NCBI GenBank assembly: GCA_022447205.1
Contig: JAKVBQ010000031.1
Span: 1-38,624 of the forward strand
Length of the DNA stretch: 38,624 nucleotides
From: Phycisphaerales bacterium
GTDB lineage: Bacteria; Planctomycetota; Phycisphaerae; Phycisphaerales; SM1A02
Direction: 5' to 3'
Shown in pieces: positions 32,665 to 38,624 of this stretch (the stretch's first letter is position 1; each line of letters starts with the position of its first letter). Under the pieces are notes generated by a model. That model was not told the DNA's origin. It was given only the letters and a program-made list of their open reading frames with translations, and searched no databases. The position numbers and the translations under genes are program-made.

Positions 32665-34053
32665 ATGGAACAGGATGCCCCACTCATGCTCTCCGTCAGC
32701 GGTGCCAGAGGCCTCATCGGGAAGTCCATGACACCCGAAGTCGCCGCCAACATCGCTTCGGCGTTCGGCACGGAAGTCAGGTCCGGAAGTGAATCCCCCC
32801 CCACCATCCTCATCGGAAACGACGGCCGGTCATCCGGACCCGAACTGGTGGAAGCCGCGGCGAACGGCCTGGCATCGACCGGGTGTTCGGTGATCGACCT
32901 CGGCATCGTGACCACCCCCACCGTCGGCGTGATGACCTCGGAGCTCGGCGCACAGGGCGCGATCGTCGTGACCGCAAGCCACAACCCGATCGAGTGGAAC
33001 GGGATCAAGTGCCTCGACGCCAACGGCCTTGCACCGCCTCCGGAGGAGGCGTCGAGGATCATCGACCGATTCAAGCGACTCGACTTCGAGTTCGTCCCGG
33101 ATGAGGAACGGACCACCCCCGGAACGGACACCACGAGCACTCGGGTCCATGTCGAACGAGTCCTCTCGATCGTCGACCGTGACCTGATCCGGAGCGCCGG
33201 TTTCACGGTGGTTCTCGACTCGGTGAATGCCTCCGGCGGGCCTGGGGGCCGGATGCTGCTCGAGGCGCTCGGGTGCACCGTCGAACACCTCAATGGCGAA
33301 CAGACCGGGGTCTTCGCCCATCCCCCGGAACCGACGGCGGAGAATCTCGTCGACCTCGCCGGACACATCGGCAGGAACGGTGGGTGCGCGTGCGGATTCG
33401 CCCAGGATCCCGATGCCGACCGACTCGCGATCATCGACGAGAACGGACGCTACATCGGAGAGGAGTTCACCCTTGCACTTGCCGCACTCCGGACCCTCCG
33501 GAAGCATGGCGGCGTTCCACTGGCGGCGAATCTCTCGACGAGCCGGATGATCGACGACATCGCTTCCGGATTCGAAGGTGCGTCGGTCCTGCGCACCGCG
33601 GTCGGCGAGGCCAATGTGGTTGCCGGGATGCGTGCGACGAATGCGCCCCTCGGCGGTGAAGGCAATGGAGGCGTCATCGTCGCAGAGGTCGGCTGGGTGC
33701 GTGACAGCATCGCCGCCATGGCACTCGTGCTCGAACTGATCGCCGGCGAAGGCAGGCCGCTCTCCCGGATCGTCGACGACCTTCCCAGGTACGCAATGGT
33801 CAAACGCAAGCTCGACCTGAGCCGGATCGGTGGGCGTGACGCGATCCAGCCGGCCCTTGATCGACTCAGGGAACACTACGGCGATGCGAGGATCAATGAT
33901 GCAGACGGCGTCCGGATCGACCTGGACGAGGGCTGGGTGCACCTCCGTGCCAGCAACACCGAACCGATCATCCGCCTGATCTCGGAAAGCGAGACGACCG
34001 ACGCGGCGGAAGCGCTGGCCGACCAGGCCGCCACGGCTTCCGGCATCGGCTGA
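32665..34053 (+). CDS. glmM: phosphoglucosamine/phosphomannomutase family enzyme
   Basis: A cytoplasmic alpha-D-phosphohexomutase of 462 residues that moves phosphate between C6 and C1 of a sugar. Motifs: phosphoserine loop VVTASHNPIEWNGIK near 100-115, magnesium loop DPDADRLAI near 248-256, sugar-binding GEGNGGV near 330, and the phosphate-binding end LRASNTEPIIRLISE near 430-445. The SNTEP form is more common in phosphomannomutase and archaeal-type phosphoglucosamine mutases, while bacterial GlmM has SGTEP, so the substrate is open. The UDPGP-family gene 3 kb away fits an amino-sugar path (GlcN-1-P to UDP-GlcNAc), which is the reason for the symbol. It ends one base from the minus-strand Nudix gene. 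No Shine-Dalgarno sequence is seen. Confidence 0.85.
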   Translation: MEQDAPLMLSVSGARGLIGKSMTPEVAANIASAFGTEVRSGSESPPTILIGNDGRSSGPELVEAAANGLASTGCSVIDLGIVTTPTVGVMTSELGAQGAIVVTASHNPIEWNGIKCLDANGLAPPPEEASRIIDRFKRLDFEFVPDEERTTPGTDTTSTRVHVERVLSIVDRDLIRSAGFTVVLDSVNASGGPGGRMLLEALGCTVEHLNGEQTGVFAHPPEPTAENLVDLAGHIGRNGGCACGFAQDPDADRLAIIDENGRYIGEEFTLALAALRTLRKHGGVPLAANLSTSRMIDDIASGFEGASVLRTAVGEANVVAGMRATNAPLGGEGNGGVIVAEVGWVRDSIAAMALVLELIAGEGRPLSRIVDDLPRYAMVKRKLDLSRIGGRDAIQPALDRLREHYGDARINDADGVRIDLDEGWVHLRASNTEPIIRLISESETTDAAEALADQAATASGIG

Positions 34054-34054
34054 A

Positions 34055-34585
34055 TCAGGCCTTGACCGGCGCCTTGATGCTCTGTTCCAGCGTCCATGTG
34101 AAAGGTTCCGTCGCACAGTCGATGTGTGCGACGAAGAAACCACCATGGTGCTTCCTCACATTGGGCCACATCACCTGGCGGTCGGTCTCCGGGATGTTCA
34201 GGGATTCGACGTCGTCGGGCTCGACCCATTCCAGGACGCCCTCGTCGAACGTCATGTGCTCGATCTCGTCGTGTTCGATCGGCCGGGTCACCTCGAAGAG
34301 GAAGATCAACCAGTGGGTCTCCCGCTCGTAGGAGGCCTCGGAAACGATCCCGAACATCCTGATGTCACCCGCATCGAGTCGGATCCCGGCCTCCTCCTCG
34401 ATCTCCCGGATCGCACAGGCATGCGGTCCTTCGCCGGTGGAGACCTCCAACTTGCCGCCGATCGGTGAGTAGAGACCCGCATTCGGTTCCTTGCGACGAT
34501 GCAGGAGGAGCACCCTGCCGGAGGCATCCTTCAGATAGCAGAGGACCGCGATGCGATAAGGCACCTCGGAAAGGTCGTAGCTCAT
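34055..34585 (-). CDS. Nudix hydrolase
   Basis: A 176-residue hydrolase of nucleoside diphosphates linked to X. The Nudix box is present in the form GGKLEVSTGEGPHACAIRE followed by IEEEAGI. The catalytic REXXEE core is intact, but the loop after GGK has two extra residues (ST) relative to the GX5EX7REUXEEXGU consensus, a variant found in several Nudix groups. The N-terminal strand IAVLCYLKD and the RRKEPNAG substrate loop are typical of the MutT-like shape. The target nucleotide cannot be named. The start codon overlaps the dapA stop (ATGA), so it is co-translated downstream of dapA. Its role near lysine synthesis is unknown; it may be a house-cleaning enzyme. Confidence 0.9.
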   Translation of the reverse strand: MSYDLSEVPYRIAVLCYLKDASGRVLLLHRRKEPNAGLYSPIGGKLEVSTGEGPHACAIREIEEEAGIRLDAGDIRMFGIVSEASYERETHWLIFLFEVTRPIEHDEIEHMTFDEGVLEWVEPDDVESLNIPETDRQVMWPNVRKHHGGFFVAHIDCATEPFTWTLEQSIKAPVKA

Positions 34586-35490
34586 GCCTGGGCAGCCTCC
34601 GCAGCAAGTCCGACCTCGGAGTCAGTAAACATGCGAGCAAGCGTCGCTCGCACTTCAGGACCGGGCGGAACGAGCGGAAGGCGCAGCGAACCGCTGCACA
34701 GACCAAGCAGCTCCATCGCGGTCTTCACCGGGATCGGATTCGAGTCGAGTTCGAGCAGCGCTCGAGCAATGGGATGACTTCGATGATGCAGTTCGCGAGC
34801 GTCCTCCCAGCGGCCCTCATGGACGGCCGTGCACAGTGAGGAGACCGTTGCCGGCATCACATTGGAGAGGACGCTGATCACGCCCCTGGCACCGACCGAC
34901 ATCATCGGAAGGGTGAGCGTGTCATCACCGGACAGGACGGAGAGATCACATCCGCGAACGACCTCCGTCACGTCATCGATCGAACCTCCGGCTGCCTTGA
35001 GCCCCCTGATGTTCGGATGGCCGGCGAGTCGGATGATCGTCTCCGGAGCGATCCGGACGCCGCTTCGACCCGGCACGTCGTAGACCACGATCGGATGATC
35101 CGCGGAATCCGCGATCGCCATGAAGTGGGTGTACAGACCCTCCTGGGACGGTCGGTTGTAGTAGGGAGCCACATGGAGCGCGGCATCCGCCCCGAGTTCG
35201 GCGACCAGTCGATTGTTCGCGACGGCATGGGAGGTGGAATTCGAACCGGCACCCGGGATCACTTCCATGCCGAGCCCATGTGCGACCTCGATCGTCCTCC
35301 CCACGAAGGTGCGATACTCCTCATGGTCGAGGGACGGCGCCTCCCCGGTCGTGCCACAGGGGATGACCCCCCGTATGCCTCCCTCGGCCTGACTTCCGAT
35401 CAGTCGTTCGAGGGCATGCAGGTCGAGATGGCCGCTGGACAGGTCGAAAGGCGTGATCAGGGCGGTGTACGCACCACGAAGTTCGGGCAT
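34582..35490 (-). CDS. dapA: 4-hydroxy-tetrahydrodipicolinate synthase
   Basis: DapA condenses pyruvate with aspartate semialdehyde, the first step towards diaminopimelate and lysine. The 302 residues from ATG 35490 (GGAGG at six bases) match family length; upstream ATGs at 35502 and 35538 lack a good site. Motifs: CGTTGEAPSLDHEE near 45-58, catalytic Tyr in YYNRPSQEGLYTHF near 130, Schiff-base Lys in RGLKAAGGS near 160 and a Gly-rich VLSGDD segment near 185. Every residue I can check is conserved. In a planctomycete that makes peptidoglycan this supplies diaminopimelate. It is the first gene of dapA-nudix on this strand. A TACACT -10-like element lies about 40 bases upstream. Confidence 0.95.
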   Translation of the reverse strand: MPELRGAYTALITPFDLSSGHLDLHALERLIGSQAEGGIRGVIPCGTTGEAPSLDHEEYRTFVGRTIEVAHGLGMEVIPGAGSNSTSHAVANNRLVAELGADAALHVAPYYNRPSQEGLYTHFMAIADSADHPIVVYDVPGRSGVRIAPETIIRLAGHPNIRGLKAAGGSIDDVTEVVRGCDLSVLSGDDTLTLPMMSVGARGVISVLSNVMPATVSSLCTAVHEGRWEDARELHHRSHPIARALLELDSNPIPVKTAMELLGLCSGSLRLPLVPPGPEVRATLARMFTDSEVGLAAEAAQA

Positions 35491-35529
35491 GAGTTCCTCC
35501 ATGAAACGACAAGCACCTCGGGTGGTTCC

Positions 35530-35535
35530 AGTGTA
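35530..35535 (-). promoter_or_regulatory. -10-like TACACT before dapA
   Basis: TACACT on the minus strand would start transcription near 35523, giving a leader of about 33 bases that includes the GGAGG site. No clear -35 was found at 16-19 bases. The same hexamer occurs before scoA and glmM. Confidence 0.3.
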
Positions 35536-35580
35536 CATGGGGCGGCCGGCGGCACGGATTGTCCACCGAAGTTGGCAGGC

Positions 35581-36330
35581 TCAGTCGTCCTTGACCTGCT
35601 TGAGAAGCTGCTTCATCTCGACGACCGCCTGCCGGATCCCGACGAAGATCGAACGGCTCACGATCGCATGACCGATGTGGAGCTCCCGGACCCCCTCGAG
35701 GGCGGCGATCGGACCGACGTTCGCGTAGTTCAGGGCATGGCCGGCGTTGAATCGCATCCCGAGGGATCGGATCAGGCGCCCCGCATGATCGACCCGCTCG
35801 AGCTCTGCCTCCACCTCGGGGACCGAGCGATCACGACCATGGTCGTGGAAGGCGGCGGCATAGGGGCCGGTATGGACCTCGCAGACCGAGGCCCCGATCT
35901 CGGCAGCCGCTTCGATCTGGTCCGGACAGGCGTCGATGAAGACGCTGGTCACGATCCCCGCCCCAGCAAGCTCCCGAACCACCTCGCGCAGCCGGTCCCG
36001 GTCGGAGACGACATCCAGCCCACCTTCGGTGGTGATCTCGGCCCGGCCTTCGGGAACGAGCATCGCCATCTGGGGGCGGATCGAACCGGCGATCGAGACC
36101 ATCTCGCTGGTGGCGGCCATCTCGAGGTTGAGCTTCACGTGAACCAGCTCCGAAAGCCGGCGGACATCCTCGTCCTGGATGTGCCGACGGTCCTCACGGA
36201 GGTGAACGGTGATCCCGTCCGCACCCCCCAGCTGGGCCTCGGTCGCCGCCCAGACCGGATCGGGCTCATACGTCCTGCGGGCCTGCCGGACGGTCGCCAC
36301 ATGATCGATGTTGACGCCAAGTTCAACCAT
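35581..36330 (-). CDS. pdxJ: pyridoxine 5'-phosphate synthase
   Basis: PdxJ closes the pyridoxine ring from 1-deoxyxylulose phosphate and 3-amino-2-oxopropyl phosphate in vitamin B6 synthesis. ATG 36330 gives 249 residues, the family size; the longer ORF extension crosses into the divergent promoter region. Motifs: LGVNIDHVATVRQARR at the start, ITVHLREDRRHIQDEDV near 45-60, CEVHTGPYA, RFNAGHALNYANV and the C-terminal LHIGHAIVSRS. All expected binding segments are in place. It is divergent from phoU and upstream of dapA on the same strand, with a 90-base gap holding its own -10-like site, so the two may be separate units. The Shine-Dalgarno sequence is weak. Confidence 0.95.
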   Translation of the reverse strand: MVELGVNIDHVATVRQARRTYEPDPVWAATEAQLGGADGITVHLREDRRHIQDEDVRRLSELVHVKLNLEMAATSEMVSIAGSIRPQMAMLVPEGRAEITTEGGLDVVSDRDRLREVVRELAGAGIVTSVFIDACPDQIEAAAEIGASVCEVHTGPYAAAFHDHGRDRSVPEVEAELERVDHAGRLIRSLGMRFNAGHALNYANVGPIAALEGVRELHIGHAIVSRSIFVGIRQAVVEMKQLLKQVKDD

Positions 36331-36369
36331 GAATGTAAGCGTACCATCCTCACCGCATCCGTTCCTCAT

Positions 36370-36396
36370 GGGTATACTCCGAATACCCCTCCGGAG
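36370..36396 (+). promoter_or_regulatory. phoU promoter region with inverted repeats
   Basis: TATACT (36373-36378) is a good -10 for the phoU start at 36403. It lies within an inverted repeat GGGTAT-actccga-ATACCC (36370-36388). CTCCG (36377-36381) can also pair with CGGAG (36392-36396), which holds the ribosome site. The -35 is weak. The repeat over the -10 suggests an operator, but this is not proven. Confidence 0.4.
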
Positions 36397-36402
36397 AATC
36401 GG

Positions 36403-37092
36403 GTGTCGGAGTTCGATACACAGCTCAGCAGACTGCATGACCAGCTCAACCAGCAGGGCGAGCGCGTTCTCGACCTGACACTCGGCGCGGTCGATGCCTT
36501 CTTCGACGCCAATCGGGCATCCGCGCTCGAGATGATCAAGAGCGACGAGCTCGTGGACCAGACGGACATCCTGATCGAGCGCGCATCGATCCAGCTCCTG
36601 GCCCTCGGCCAGACCGATCCCTATTCGATCCGCTCGGTGCTCACCATCGTGAAGGTGAACAATGAACTCGAGCGGATCGCGGATTGCGGAGTCAACATCG
36701 CCGAATGCGTCCCGGACGAGGAATCAGGGCTGAAGATCCCCATGCCGGAGACCTTCAGGGTCATGGCGAACAGCGTGATCGGCATGATCCGCGATGCCAA
36801 CCGCGCACTGAAGGACAGGAATCCCGAACTCGCCCGCCAGGTGCTCCTCTTCGATGACACCGTGGATCGGTTCAAGAACGAGATCCTGCTCGACGCACAG
36901 TCGAAGATCGCGGCCGGCACGTTCTCCGTGCAGTTCGGCTTCGACCTGCAGACGGTCACCAAGTCCCTGGAACGGATCGCCGACCATGCGACGAACATCT
37001 GCGAACAGGTGATCTACCTCGAGACGGGTCACACCGTCCGCCATGATCCCGAAGGTTGGTCGGAGCCGTTCGATCCGAAAGTCACTGAATGA
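36403..37092 (+). CDS. phoU: PhoU-family phosphate regulator
   Basis: PhoU dampens the Pho response and phosphate uptake through the PstSCAB transporter and PhoR. GTG 36403 with CGGAG at 36392-36396 yields 229 residues in two PhoU helical bundles, the family size. The first bundle has FDTQLSRLHDQLNQQGERVL and ALEMIKSDELVDQTDILIER; the second has RQVLLFDDTVDRFKNEI. The (E/D)xxxD metal-binding pattern is visible in NELERIADCGVNIAE and KSLERIADHATNICE. A much longer reading of this frame, back to 35017, is an artefact over pdxJ and dapA. No pst or phoR gene is in view, and ppk is the only phosphate gene nearby. The next gene overlaps the stop by 4 bases (ATGA). Confidence 0.92.
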   Translation: MSEFDTQLSRLHDQLNQQGERVLDLTLGAVDAFFDANRASALEMIKSDELVDQTDILIERASIQLLALGQTDPYSIRSVLTIVKVNNELERIADCGVNIAECVPDEESGLKIPMPETFRVMANSVIGMIRDANRALKDRNPELARQVLLFDDTVDRFKNEILLDAQSKIAAGTFSVQFGFDLQTVTKSLERIADHATNICEQVIYLETGHTVRHDPEGWSEPFDPKVTE

Positions 37093-38531
37093 CGACTTCG
37101 CCCCCTGAAGCGGAGCTCAGGCAGAGGCTCGACCGGACCGTCGAGATGCTCGAAGGGCACGGTCAGGCGCATCTGCTCGCCCGTTCCGGCGAACTCGAAC
37201 CCGAAGCACTTGAATCGCTGCTCGACCAGATCGACGGGATCGACATCCCGAGCAGTGTTCGCTTGATGAACGAGGCCAGGTCCGGCGGGTGCGCCACGCC
37301 ACCAGAGGATTCGATCAGGCCGGCGAAGGTCGTGCCCCATGAGCCGGCAGATGCCGAAAGCATGCGCGCCCGCGGCCAGCAGCTGGTCGACGAGGGCAGG
37401 GTCGCGGCGTTCACCGTCGCGGGCGGCCAGGGCACCAGGTTGGGCTGGAACGGACCAAAGGGCACCTATCCGGCGAGTCCGATCACGGGCAAGCCGCTCT
37501 TCAGGCTCTTCGCAGAGCAACTGCTCGCCCATGCCCGCAGGTCGGGTCGCTCGATCCCCTGGTACATCATGACCAGCCCGATCAACGATGCGGACACCCG
37601 TGCGTTCTTCCAGGACAACAACTGGTTCGGACTGGATCGAACGGACGTCTTCCTCTTCCCACAGGGTGTGCTGCCCTCCTACGACGACGATGGACGGTTC
37701 CTCCTCTCCGAGCCCGGGAAGATCGCGGTGAACCCCGATGGACATGGCGGCGCGCTCAGGGCATTGCGCGGAAGCGGCGCGATCGAGGACATGCTCGCCC
37801 GCGGCATCGAGCACATCAGCTACTTCCAGGTCGACAACCCGACCGTCCAGGTGATCGACCCGTTGTTCCTCGGCCTGCATGCCTCGAGTGAGGAGAGCTC
37901 CGGCGAGATCTCGAGCAAGATGGTCCCGAAGGCCGCTCCGGACGAGAAGGTCGGCGTCTTCTGCGAGGTGGACGGCCGGACATGCGTCATCGAGTACTCC
38001 GATCTCCCGGAGGAACTCGCGACGGCACGGGAACCGGACGGGTCACTTCGCTTCCTGGCGGGCTCGATCGCGATCCACGCCCTCTCCGTCGACTTCATCG
38101 CACGACTCACGTCGGAGGACTCGGAGCTCGCACTCCCCCTCCATCAGGCGCGCAAGAAGGTGCCGTACGTGGAGACTTCCGATGGCGGGCGGATCGAACC
38201 CACCAGCCCGAACGCGACCAAGCTGGAGCTCTTCATCTTCGATGCGGTCCCGCTCGCGAGCAGGTCATTGGTGTGGGAGACGGATCGCGTCGAGGAATTC
38301 GCACCGATCAAGAACGCGGAAGGGTCGGACAGCGCAGTGACGAGTCGCGACCTGCAGTTCGAACGAGCTGCTCGCTGGCTGGAGGCCAACGGCCACGACA
38401 TGCCTCGGGACGCGGACGGCACCCCCCTCGCGCTGGTCGAGATCACCTCCGAGACCGCCCTTGACCGGAGGGATCTGGCCGGAGCCGACCTCCCGGATGC
38501 ATTCAAGCCGGGCGAGCAGTACATCCTCTGA
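37089..38531 (+). CDS. UDPGP-family nucleotidyltransferase (UDP-GlcNAc pyrophosphorylase-like)
   Basis: A 480-residue enzyme of the eukaryotic-type UDPGP family, which couples UTP with a hexose-1-phosphate or GlcNAc-1-phosphate to give UDP-sugar. The nucleotide-binding motif is VAGGQGTRLGWNGPKGTYP near 117-135, followed by TSPINDADTRAFF, LFPQGVLPSYDD, NPDGHGG and FQVDNPTVQ, a set typical of UAP/AGX rather than bacterial GlmU. The substrate is not settled; UAP-like motifs suggest UDP-GlcNAc. A helical N-terminal extension (residues 1-90) has no enzyme motif. ATG 37089 overlaps the phoU stop, so the two are translationally coupled. Together with the GlmM-like gene it could supply UDP-GlcNAc for wall, lipid A or glycan. 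Confidence 0.87.
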   Translation: MTTSPPEAELRQRLDRTVEMLEGHGQAHLLARSGELEPEALESLLDQIDGIDIPSSVRLMNEARSGGCATPPEDSIRPAKVVPHEPADAESMRARGQQLVDEGRVAAFTVAGGQGTRLGWNGPKGTYPASPITGKPLFRLFAEQLLAHARRSGRSIPWYIMTSPINDADTRAFFQDNNWFGLDRTDVFLFPQGVLPSYDDDGRFLLSEPGKIAVNPDGHGGALRALRGSGAIEDMLARGIEHISYFQVDNPTVQVIDPLFLGLHASSEESSGEISSKMVPKAAPDEKVGVFCEVDGRTCVIEYSDLPEELATAREPDGSLRFLAGSIAIHALSVDFIARLTSEDSELALPLHQARKKVPYVETSDGGRIEPTSPNATKLELFIFDAVPLASRSLVWETDRVEEFAPIKNAEGSDSAVTSRDLQFERAARWLEANGHDMPRDADGTPLALVEITSETALDRRDLAGADLPDAFKPGEQYIL

Positions 38532-38563
38532 ACTGAATCGATGCGTCCTCGGGACGGCGCGGG

Positions 38564-38624
38564 TCAGGCCCGGGCGAGCGAGGCATGAGCATGCTCGCGG
38601 GCATCCTTGATCTCGAGCTGGACG
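38564..38624 (-). CDS. C-terminal fragment of a gene cut by the window edge
   Basis: On the minus strand the last 61 bases read VQLEIKDAREHAHASLARA and stop, ending 33 bases from the UDPGP-family stop in a tail-to-tail arrangement. The frame uses GC-rich codons like its neighbours. It is too short to identify and is given only as a likely partial gene. Confidence 0.35.
   Translation of the reverse strand, partial: VQLEIKDAREHAHASLARA

Noticed and set aside
34055-34585. Two-residue insertion in the Nudix box as loss of function
   Set aside because: The extra residues lie in the variable loop; the catalytic REXXEE is intact, and such boxes occur in active Nudix enzymes.
35017-36402. N-terminal part of a 691-residue plus-strand frame ending in PhoU
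   Set aside because: The upstream part is antisense to dapA and pdxJ; PhoU homology begins at GTG 36403 with its own ribosome site.
1-38624. Mobile elements, prophage, tRNA, rRNA and CRISPR arrays
   Set aside because: No transposase, integrase, cloverleaf, rRNA core or regularly spaced repeat was recognised on either strand.

Overview
The window looks like chromosomal DNA of a GC-rich (about 60-65% by eye), Gram-negative-type bacterium with an outer membrane. The best guess is a planctomycete of the Phycisphaerae type. This rests on inference: a very large PQQ-propeller/TPR protein, a divergent sigma factor, a eukaryotic-style UDPGP enzyme and a hybrid type II secretion/type IV pilus gene set. 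No 16S gene or taxon-specific marker is present. Codon use appears uniform, and no insertion sequence, phage gene, tRNA, rRNA or CRISPR array was seen.

Layout. (1) 1-3.7 kb, plus strand: a divergent sigma-70 family factor, a lone CoA-transferase alpha subunit and an unrecognised exported protein. (2) 3.8-18.6 kb, plus strand: a nearly contiguous type II secretion operon in the order E, F, (gap), G, H, I, J, K, L, M, C, D, then a lipoprotein. Many genes overlap by 1-17 bases, so it reads as one translationally coupled machine. A perfect 9-bp inverted repeat lies just before gspG, and the secretin has a hairpin-rich leader. (3) 18.6-23.1 kb, minus strand: a 1414-residue exported PQQ-propeller/TPR protein and a tiny very acidic protein. 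(4) 23.2-30.0 kb, plus strand: a LEA14-like lipoprotein, then a type IV pilus-like cluster with the retraction ATPase PilT, a second PilC/GspF platform, a PilV-like pilin, an 824-residue PilX/GspK-like protein with four EF-hand-like loops, and a PilW-like pilin. This cluster has no ATPase of the PilB type and no secretin, so it may borrow them from cluster 2. (5) 30.0-38.6 kb, housekeeping on both strands: ppk and a PTPS-family protein (minus), a phosphoglucosamine/phosphomannomutase (plus), dapA with a Nudix hydrolase (minus), pdxJ (minus), phoU with a UDPGP-family nucleotidyltransferase (plus), and the tail of a minus-strand gene at the right edge.

How it fits together. Regions 2 and 4 encode the parts of one or two trans-envelope filament machines: assembly ATPase, retraction ATPase, two inner-membrane platforms, about seven pilin-like subunits, alignment proteins and a secretin. 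No prepilin peptidase is in the window. The most unusual feature is a short C-terminal module (core RRxDLDxETKxxL) shared by the otherwise unrelated GspL-like and GspC-like proteins of this machine. In each it follows a disordered linker. Region 5 joins phosphate storage (ppk, phoU) with amino-sugar nucleotide, lysine and vitamin B6 synthesis. Several of its genes appear to have -10-like hexamers placed for leaderless or near-leaderless transcripts.
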